DNA of 18,172 nucleotides from Paracoccaceae bacterium (GTDB lineage: Bacteria > Pseudomonadota > Alphaproteobacteria > Rhodobacterales > Rhodobacteraceae): contig JALORM010000053.1 of NCBI GenBank assembly GCA_025458985.1, forward strand, positions 1-18,172. The letters run 5' to 3'. A program made the position numbers and the translations under genes. Shown one piece after another: positions 12,975-18,172 of this stretch. A model generated the notes under the pieces. It was not told where the DNA came from, searched no databases, and worked only from the letters and a program-made list of their open reading frames with translations. Numbering within the stretch: the stretch's first letter is position 1; the number at the start of each line of letters is the position of its first letter.

Positions 12975-14039
12975 ATGATTCGGACGATCTACGTCATCTC
13001 TCTCTGGCTGCGGCGCATGATCGTCGCGGCGCTGCTTGCCGGGGTCGTGCTGGGCGGGCCCGCGCTCTACGTCGAGACGCAGTGCCTTGGCGGGGGGACC
13101 GCTGCGGCCTTCGAGCCTGCGCTTCCCGAAGCATCCCGCCGGCCCGAGGCCGCCACCTACATCGGCTTCCCGCAGGACTATGTGGCGCATGCCCATGCCG
13201 AGTACGCGCAGGTGATCGCCGCGGGCGATCCCCACGACTACGCCTTCATCCCCGCAGTGACGGAGTTCTGGCAATCCCTTTGCCCGCTGGCCGGCCAGGC
13301 GGCCGCGCGCGGCGGTTTCGACGGTACCGTCAAACGCGACGCCTACCTGCTCGGGGCCCGCTTCACCGCGGGAATGCTCTCCAAGGCCGCCTATGAAGAG
13401 ACGCTGGGCCGGGTGATGACGATGGTCCGTGGCCCGGACCGCACGCCGCTCGACGCGCAGTCCGCCGAACGGGCCGCTGCCTACGCGGACTTCCTGCGCC
13501 AGCTGCCCTGGCACCAGTGGCGTTTCGGCGACGAAGCGGCCGCGTTGACCGACGCGAATTCGGGTGCGCCTCGCGACTGGGAACGCACGGTCGCGCTGAA
13601 TGTCGAATACCGCGTCAAGGCTCTGGCCGCAGGCGTCGCCGCCCGCGTCTTTCCCGGCGACGGGATCGAGGATCTGACGCTGCGGGCCGTCGTCACCGGC
13701 CCGGGGGCCGAGGATCTTGCGCGCATCGACGGCGTGACCGTCATCGGCCCGGCCGGCGGCGGCACCGAGATCGAGATAGGCCGGCGCGAGGCGCTGCCCG
13801 CGGCGCTGGTGGCGCTTGCCGAAGCCGGTGCCGATTTCGCCGAGATCGCCGGCAACGACGACATCCTGATCTCGGTCCGCTCGGCCGAACCCGCGCTGGA
13901 CGGCGCGGTCCGGTCGATGCCGCGCCAGGGCTTTGGCGACTACCGGCACCTGATCGATGTGAAGGTGCCCGCGCTGGCCCAGACGCTGAGGGGCTATGCG
14001 GGATCGGGCATCACGGTGGAATCGGCCTTCGGCTACTGA
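12975..14039 (+). CDS. Membrane-anchored periplasmic protein of unknown function
   Basis: A 354-residue protein with one N-terminal membrane helix (about 15-34, after a basic LWLRR) and a large exported domain. The exported part contains ETQCLGGG just after the helix and SLCPLAGQA near residue 100, so one disulfide is possible. It also has repeated Ala/Gly-rich alpha/beta segments. Near residues 220-310 the pattern LRAVVTGPGAEDLARIDGVTVIG followed by LVALAEAGADFAEIAGNDDILISVR suggests two similar alpha/beta halves. I do not recognise a family. The start is the ATG at 12975. The open frame extends far upstream but is antisense or out of frame to xth and was not used. It lies 83 bases after xth and 89 bases before the thioredoxin gene. 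Codon use and GC content look native. Confidence 0.82.
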   Translation: MIRTIYVISLWLRRMIVAALLAGVVLGGPALYVETQCLGGGTAAAFEPALPEASRRPEAATYIGFPQDYVAHAHAEYAQVIAAGDPHDYAFIPAVTEFWQSLCPLAGQAAARGGFDGTVKRDAYLLGARFTAGMLSKAAYEETLGRVMTMVRGPDRTPLDAQSAERAAAYADFLRQLPWHQWRFGDEAAALTDANSGAPRDWERTVALNVEYRVKALAAGVAARVFPGDGIEDLTLRAVVTGPGAEDLARIDGVTVIGPAGGGTEIEIGRREALPAALVALAEAGADFAEIAGNDDILISVRSAEPALDGAVRSMPRQGFGDYRHLIDVKVPALAQTLRGYAGSGITVESAFGY

Positions 14040-14128
14040 CGCCGGCGGCCCGGCGGCCTTGCGAACCCCGGTCGATTGCTCCATCTAGAGCGCGGACCGC
14101 GCACGCGCTTCAACCGGGGGGCCAAGCC

Positions 14129-15034
14129 ATGCTCGAATTCGGCCAGAAACCCGCACCCGCTGCGGCAGACCTGATCAAGGACGCGACCGAGGCCACGTTC
14201 ATGGCCGACGTGATCGAGGCTTCGCGCGACGTGCCGGTCGTCGTGGACTTCTGGGCTGCCTGGTGCGGGCCGTGCAAGACGCTCGGACCGATGCTCGAAG
14301 CGGCGGTCCAGGCCGCCAAGGGCAAGGTCCGCATGGTCAAGGTCGATGTCGACCAGAACCAGCGGATCGCGGCCCAGCTGCGCATCCAGTCGATCCCGAC
14401 GGTCTACGCCTTCTGGCAGGGCCAGCCGGTCGACGGGTTCCAGGGCGCGGTGCCGCAGTCCGAGATCAAGGCCTTCATCGAGCGCCTGTCGGGGCTGGCC
14501 GGCGACGGCGGCCTGGGCGAGGCGGTCGAGGCGGCCGAGGCGATGCTGGCAGAAGGCGCGGCGACCGATGCCGCGCAGACCTTCGCGGCGATCCTGGCGG
14601 AAGAACCCGCGCACGCCGGCGCCTATGGCGGCCTTGCACGCGCGCACCTGGCGCTGGGCAACACCGACCAGGCCGAGGCGCTTCTGAACAACGCGCCTGC
14701 CGCCATCGCCCAGGCACCCGAGGTCGAGGCCGCGCGGGCGCAACTGGCGCTGATGCGCCAGGCTGCCAATGCCGGCCCGGAGGCAGAGCTTCGCGCCGCG
14801 GTGGAAGCCGACCCGTCGAACCACCAGGCCCGGTTCGACCTCGCCACCGCGCTCCATGCCTCGGGCAAGGTCGAGGAGGCCATCGACGTGCTTCTGGAGC
14901 TGTTCAGGCGCGACCGCGCCTGGAACGACGAGGCAGCCAAGAAGCAGCTGTTCACCATCTTCGATGCGCTCAAGCCGGGCGACCCGCTGGCGCAGAAGGG
15001 CCGCCGCCGGCTGTCGTCGCTCATATTTGCCTGA
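14129..15034 (+). CDS. Thioredoxin-domain/TPR protein, CnoX/YbbN-like co-chaperedoxin
   Basis: A 301-residue protein. Residues about 15-125 form a thioredoxin domain with FWAAWCGPCK (41-50), VKVDVDQNQRIAAQLRI and the cis-proline loop SIPTVYAF. Residues about 130-300 are Ala-rich helical repeats of the TPR type (TPR_19/TPR_20-like, with the pattern GGLARAHLALGNTDQAEALL). This is the architecture of CnoX (YbbN), a cytoplasmic chaperone and redox protein that delivers oxidised clients to GroEL and DnaK. Unlike the E. coli protein, which lacks one active-site cysteine, both CGPC cysteines are present, so it may also act as a disulfide reductase, as described for some alphaproteobacterial homologues. 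The start is the ATG after CCGGGGGGCCAAGCC. The next gene, a Lon-domain protein, begins 27 bases after the stop. Confidence 0.92.
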   Translation: MLEFGQKPAPAAADLIKDATEATFMADVIEASRDVPVVVDFWAAWCGPCKTLGPMLEAAVQAAKGKVRMVKVDVDQNQRIAAQLRIQSIPTVYAFWQGQPVDGFQGAVPQSEIKAFIERLSGLAGDGGLGEAVEAAEAMLAEGAATDAAQTFAAILAEEPAHAGAYGGLARAHLALGNTDQAEALLNNAPAAIAQAPEVEAARAQLALMRQAANAGPEAELRAAVEADPSNHQARFDLATALHASGKVEEAIDVLLELFRRDRAWNDEAAKKQLFTIFDALKPGDPLAQKGRRRLSSLIFA

Positions 15035-15054
15035 TGGCCCGGCAACGCTAGGTT
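15027..15054 (+). promoter_or_regulatory. Candidate promoter giving a near-leaderless transcript
   Basis: TTGCCT (15027-15032) and TAGGTT (15049-15054) are 16 bases apart. The start codon at 15062 lies only 7 bases after the -10 box, so transcription would begin at or next to the ATG. The -35 box overlaps the end of the preceding gene. There is no ribosome binding site upstream of the ATG, which fits. Confidence 0.4.
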
Positions 15055-15061
15055 TCCGCCC

Positions 15062-15703
15062 ATGATCAAGGCGGCCGACCTTCCGGATACCATTCCGGTG
15101 TTTCCCCTTCCCGGTGCGCTGCTTCTGCCGCGTGCCAGGCTTCCCCTGCACATCTTCGAGCCGCGCTATCTGGCCATGCTCGACGACACGATGAAGACCT
15201 CGCACCGGCTGATCGGGATGATCCAGCCGCGCGAGGGGCCGTCGGGCGAGAAGAAGCTTCATGCCATCGGATGCGCGGGCCGCCTGACGGCGTTCTCGGA
15301 AACCGAGGACGGGCGGTACATGATCACCCTGTCGGGCGTATCGCGCTTCCGCGTGGCTCGGGAGGTCGACGGCTTTGCCCCCTATCGCCGCTGCGAGGTC
15401 AGCTGGGCGGGGTTCGAGCGCGACATGGGCGGAACCGAAGAGGACAGGGGCTTCAGCCGCAAGGACTTCCTGGGGCTGCTGGCGCGCTATTTTCAGGCGC
15501 AGGGGCTGGCCACCGACTGGGACAGCCTGAAGGAGGCCGAGGACGAGCTTCTGATCAACTCGCTGTCGATGCTCTGTCCGTTCCCGCCCGAGGACAAGCA
15601 GGCCCTTCTCGAGGCGCCGTCGCTCGCCACCCGGCGCGAGACGCTGGTGACGCTGATCGAGTTCGAGCTGCGTGGCGGCACCGACGAAGAGGTGATGCAG
15701 TGA
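15062..15703 (+). CDS. Lon protease substrate-binding (LON) domain protein
   Basis: A 213-residue protein that is essentially a stand-alone LON N-terminal domain. PVFPLPGALLLPRARLPLHIFEPRY (12-36) is the family signature, with the HIFEPRY core, then IGMIQPR and a beta-rich region IGCAGRLTAF...YMITLSGVSRFRV (69-98). The C-terminal half is helical, with INSLSMLCPFPPEDKQALLEA and LIEFELRG. There is no ATPase or protease domain, so this is not Lon itself. Such proteins are common next to Trm112 and thioredoxin-TPR genes in alphaproteobacteria, and their exact role is not established. Its stop overlaps the GTG start of the Trm112 gene. A possible near-leaderless promoter is annotated just upstream. 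Confidence 0.92.
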   Translation: MIKAADLPDTIPVFPLPGALLLPRARLPLHIFEPRYLAMLDDTMKTSHRLIGMIQPREGPSGEKKLHAIGCAGRLTAFSETEDGRYMITLSGVSRFRVAREVDGFAPYRRCEVSWAGFERDMGGTEEDRGFSRKDFLGLLARYFQAQGLATDWDSLKEAEDELLINSLSMLCPFPPEDKQALLEAPSLATRRETLVTLIEFELRGGTDEEVMQ

Positions 15704-15885
15704 CGGGCGAGGTGAAGGTCGACCGCCGGATGCTCGAGGCGCTGGTCTGCCCCGAGACGCAGGACCAGCTGAGCTACGACGCAGATCGGCATGAACTGGT
15801 CTCGAGGGCGGCGGGGCTGGCCTACCCGATCCGGGGCGGGATTCCGGTGATGCTGGTGGCCGAGGCGCGCAGGCTGGACGACTGA
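15700..15885 (+). CDS. Trm112 family protein
   Basis: A 61-residue Trm112/YcaR-type protein, a small partner that in yeast and some other organisms activates methyltransferases acting on tRNA, rRNA and release factors. In bacteria the partner is usually unproven. The signature is LEALVCPETQDQLSYD (12-27), ELVSRAAGLAYPIRGGIPVML (33-53). Only one of the usual zinc cysteines is present (C17), as in many bacterial members. The start is taken as the GTG at 15700, which overlaps the preceding stop (GTGA) and gives a normal family length. The ATG at 15730 would cut into the conserved start of the domain. The overlap implies coupled translation with the Lon-domain protein. Confidence 0.92.
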   Translation: MTGEVKVDRRMLEALVCPETQDQLSYDADRHELVSRAAGLAYPIRGGIPVMLVAEARRLDD

Positions 15886-15962
15886 TCCCCACCAGGGCGG
15901 GCTTGCGTTGCCGCGCGTGACGTGGCTCCATCCACTCGGCCACGCGCGGGGGATCGCAGGCG

Positions 15963-16550
15963 ATGTACAAGGTGATCGGCAGTCTGAAGAGCCGGACGTT
16001 CCGGGTGCTCTGGGCGCTGGAAGAGCTGGGTCTGCCCTACGAACATGTCGCCGCCTCCCCCCGGTCGGACGAAGTGCTGGCGGTCAATCCGTCCGGCAAG
16101 GTGCCGGTGCTCATCGCCGACGGGGTTCCGGTGACGGATTCGACCGCCATCGTGCAGTTCCTGGCGGATCGCCACGGCGGGCTGACCTGCCCGGCGGGAA
16201 CGCTGGATCGGGCGCGGCAGGACAGCCTGACCCAGTTCTTGCTGGACGAGTTCGATGCCGCTCTCTGGATGGCGGCGCGGCACAGCTTTATCCTGCCCGA
16301 GGCGCTGAGGCAGTCGGCCATCAAGGACAGCCTGAAATGGGAATTCGCCCGCAGCCAGAAGACGCTCGTCGGGCGGATGGGCACGGGTCCGTTCCTGATG
16401 GGCGCGGCGATGACCGTGCCCGACCTGATCCTGACGCATTGCGGCACCTGGGCCGAGGCGGCGCGGTTCCCGATCGAGGAGCCGCGGCTGGTCGACTACC
16501 TGGCCGCGATGCGGGCGCGGCCGGCCTACGGGCGGGCCGCGGCGCTCTAG
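15963..16550 (+). CDS. Glutathione S-transferase family protein
   Basis: A 195-residue cytosolic GST. The N-terminal thioredoxin-fold domain (1-75) has SLKSRTFRVLWALEELGLPYE (7-27), with S7 or S10 as the possible catalytic serine, the cis-proline motif NPSGKVPVLI (42-51) and DSTAIVQFLAD (59-69), where DST replaces the usual glutathione-binding ES. The helical C-terminal domain follows, with FLMGAAMTVPDLILTHC near residues 140-156, carrying the conserved buried Asp of GST folding. The length is at the short end of the family. The start ATG follows GGGGGATCGCAGGCG, a weak ribosome binding site. The substrate cannot be predicted. It is convergent with imuB, with a gap of only 22 bases that holds no clear terminator. 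Confidence 0.9.
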   Translation: MYKVIGSLKSRTFRVLWALEELGLPYEHVAASPRSDEVLAVNPSGKVPVLIADGVPVTDSTAIVQFLADRHGGLTCPAGTLDRARQDSLTQFLLDEFDAALWMAARHSFILPEALRQSAIKDSLKWEFARSQKTLVGRMGTGPFLMGAAMTVPDLILTHCGTWAEAARFPIEEPRLVDYLAAMRARPAYGRAAAL

Positions 16551-16572
16551 GTCCGCAGGCCGGGCTTCGGGG

Positions 16573-18172
16573 TCAGGCGAAGATCCCGTGACAGAACCAT
16601 CCCCCCGGGATCGCCCCGCCATGGGCGAAGTAGAGCCAGAGCCGCTCGCCCCCTTCGGTCTCGATCCGCCAGTAGTCGCGGGTGCCGGTGCGCCAGTCGG
16701 GATCGTCCAGCCACCATTCCGGCGCGATCCGTTCCGGGCCCGCGGCCGAGATCAGGGCAAGGTCGCGGCGGCGCCAGCGGAAGCGGGCGGGCGGGTCGGG
16801 CACTTCCGGCGCCGAGACCGGCTCGGGACGGAACAGGGTCAGCGGCCGCGGCCGGGGCGGGTCGGGCCAGGGGGCGGGCGCAGGCTCGGACCAGGCCGCG
16901 GCCAGGGTTTGCGCCGCCTTCTCGGGGATGTGGCTGTCGGCCGGGTGCAGGCGGGTGATGGCTTCGAGCCCGATCCGGGCGCCGATCCGGCCGATCAGGT
17001 CGTCTAACCCCGACCCGGAAGCCAGCCGCTGACCCGCATCGCGGGCGGCGTCCAGGTGTCCGCGATGCTGTATGGCGTGCACCGGCTCGGTCGCCACCGC
17101 CTCGATCCGCAGCATGTCGATCCCGTCGCCCGCGTCGATCTGGCCAAGCTTCAGCGCGATCAGCGGGCGCAGCCGGTCTGGTTCGGCCGAAGGCCGGGCA
17201 AGCCCGACCTCGACGGCCGACACCGCGCGGTCGGTGCGGTGTGCCTCCAGCCGGACCCGGCGTGCACCGCGGCCCTTCGCCGCAAGCCGCTCGCAGAGCC
17301 GCGGCAAGAGCCGGTCCACCGCCGCCGCCACGTCGGCCTCGAGCCCGATGGGCTCGGGCAGGGTCAGGCGCACGGCGAAGGCGGTATCGGCGCGGGCGGG
17401 CGAAATCGGTTCGGGCTCGGTCCCCAGCGCCTGGTCGAGCCGCCGGATCAGGTCGCGCCCGAAACGGCGGGCCAGCGGCGCGCGGGCGGGGCCGAGCAGG
17501 TCCTCGATCCGGCGCAGGCCCACCCGTGCGAGGGCGGCGACCGTCTCCTCGGGCAGCCGCAGCGCCGCGGCGGGCAGCGGGCCAAGCGCGCCCCGCGTCT
17601 GGCCCGGCGGCGCGATCCGGCCGCGCGGGGCGGGGGCCGGAGAGGGGGCGGGGGGTGCCGGATCATCGGAGGCCGGATCGGACGCCGGTATCGCCGGGGC
17701 GGCGCCCCCTTTCGTCCAGTGCCGCCTCGCGGCGCGCGAGCGGGTGGCCCGCGCCTCCTGGTCGATGGCGTCGCCCGAGCGGTAGGCGCCAGCGCCCCGC
17801 CCACCCTGACCGCCGTAGCGGGCCAGTGCCCAGGCCGCGCCGAGCGTGTCGGCGATGGCGGCCGCAACGGTCAGGCCCAGCGTGGCGCAATCGGCCTCGG
17901 CCTCGGCCAGAAGCGCGGCCTCGCCGCCGAACAGGTGCGCACAGCCGGTCAGGTCGACGGCGAGGCCCGCGGGCGGTTCCTCGGCCACCCAGGGGCTGAA
18001 CTTGCCCGCCCAGCGCCTGAGCGCCGTCAGGAAGGCCGCCTCGGCCTCGGGCGAGGCTGGGCGGGTGGCAAGCGCGGGGCACATGGCGAGCGCGTCGCGC
18101 AACGGCTGCCCGGGCCGCAGCCCCGCCGCCGAAGCCGCCGCCGACAGCGAGGCCAGCACCTGCATCTGCCCC
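16573..18172 (-). CDS. imuB: ImuB, Y-family DNA polymerase-like mutasome protein (N-terminus beyond window)
   Basis: The last 532 residues or so of ImuB, a catalytically inactive Y-family polymerase homologue that acts with ImuA and DnaE2 in damage-induced mutagenesis. In the visible part, residues begin at GQMQVLASLSAA and run through the little-finger-like region to the C-terminal ImuB-specific tail, with WWLDDPDW, RDYWRIETEGGERLWLYF and GGWFCHGIFA at the end. The motif RSGDAIDQEARATRSRAARR is followed by a Pro/Ala-rich linker and RIAPPGQTRGALGPLP. The frame is still open at position 18172, and the usual N-terminal 60-70 residues and the expected imuA partner lie outside. The gene is normally under SOS (LexA) control. 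The promoter is not in this window. Confidence 0.93.
   Translation of the reverse strand, partial: GQMQVLASLSAAASAAGLRPGQPLRDALAMCPALATRPASPEAEAAFLTALRRWAGKFSPWVAEEPPAGLAVDLTGCAHLFGGEAALLAEAEADCATLGLTVAAAIADTLGAAWALARYGGQGGRGAGAYRSGDAIDQEARATRSRAARRHWTKGGAAPAIPASDPASDDPAPPAPSPAPAPRGRIAPPGQTRGALGPLPAAALRLPEETVAALARVGLRRIEDLLGPARAPLARRFGRDLIRRLDQALGTEPEPISPARADTAFAVRLTLPEPIGLEADVAAAVDRLLPRLCERLAAKGRGARRVRLEAHRTDRAVSAVEVGLARPSAEPDRLRPLIALKLGQIDAGDGIDMLRIEAVATEPVHAIQHRGHLDAARDAGQRLASGSGLDDLIGRIGARIGLEAITRLHPADSHIPEKAAQTLAAAWSEPAPAPWPDPPRPRPLTLFRPEPVSAPEVPDPPARFRWRRRDLALISAAGPERIAPEWWLDDPDWRTGTRDYWRIETEGGERLWLYFAHGGAIPGGWFCHGIFA

Noticed and set aside
14059..14091. Possible promoter TTGCGA with TAGAGC before the thioredoxin gene
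   Set aside because: The spacing is 21 bases, and shifting to 17 leaves a very poor -10 box.
14033..15970. 645-residue minus-strand open frame
   Set aside because: It is antisense to the thioredoxin-TPR, Lon-domain and Trm112 genes and has no domain of its own.
16573..18172. Missing polymerase active-site acids in ImuB
   Set aside because: ImuB proteins are known to lack them, and the N-terminal part that would carry some of them is outside the window.

Overview
The window comes from the chromosome of a very GC-rich alphaproteobacterium, most likely a member of the Rhodobacteraceae. The evidence is a CcrM-type GANTC adenine methyltransferase, an ImuB-type mutasome protein, a Trm112 protein next to a Lon-substrate-domain protein, several small membrane or secreted proteins of a kind I associate with that family, and a hairpin-rich intergenic element of Rhodobacteraceae type. 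The species cannot be named from sequence alone. I see no insertion sequence, prophage, CRISPR array or plasmid signature. Nearly everything is compact, gene-dense chromosomal sequence.

Layout. (1) 1-459, minus: N-terminal part of dapF, cut by the window edge. (2) 596-3973, plus: a tight four-gene set comprising a GT2 polyprenyl-phosphate sugar synthase-like enzyme, a small LAB_N membrane protein, a GT39/ArnT-like membrane glycosyltransferase and a PAP2 phosphatase. It looks like a lipid-carrier sugar donor and transfer pathway acting on lipid A or another envelope glycolipid. (3) tRNA-Lys(TTT) at 4018. (4) 4263-7647, minus: a LacI-family regulator, a UDP-glucuronate 4-epimerase-like enzyme and a CapD/WbpM-like dehydratase lacking its usual membrane domain, probably one transcription unit for surface polysaccharide sugars. 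(5) tRNA-Arg(CCT) at 7800. (6) 7892-9369, minus: three small envelope proteins, one of which carries a C-terminal winged-helix-like domain behind two membrane helices. (7) 9496-9972, plus: a secreted protein with a two-copy cysteine repeat, followed by a strong intrinsic terminator.

(8) 10108-11943, plus: rnhB, then ccrM. The leader between them carries three GANTC sites within 39 bases, a likely methylation-sensing autoregulatory region. ccrM ends at a strong intrinsic terminator. (9) 12103-15885, plus: exodeoxyribonuclease III, an anchored protein of unknown function, a thioredoxin-TPR (CnoX/YbbN-like) protein, a Lon-substrate-domain protein and a Trm112 protein whose start overlaps its neighbour's stop. 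(10) 15963-16550, plus: a glutathione S-transferase-like protein. (11) 16573-18172, minus: imuB, with its N-terminus beyond the window.

No gene-free stretch exceeds 300 bases when the chosen starts are used. The longest are about 190 bases (upstream of the CapD-like gene) and about 170 bases (after tRNA-Lys). The most interesting points are the GANTC cluster before ccrM, the truncated CapD-like gene, the membrane-bound winged-helix protein, the 33-residue cysteine repeat, the variant PAP2 active site in the glycolipid cassette, and the paired-hairpin element abutting the GT39 start. Nothing here is clearly a wholly new system. The four-gene cassette is the best candidate for an under-described pathway.
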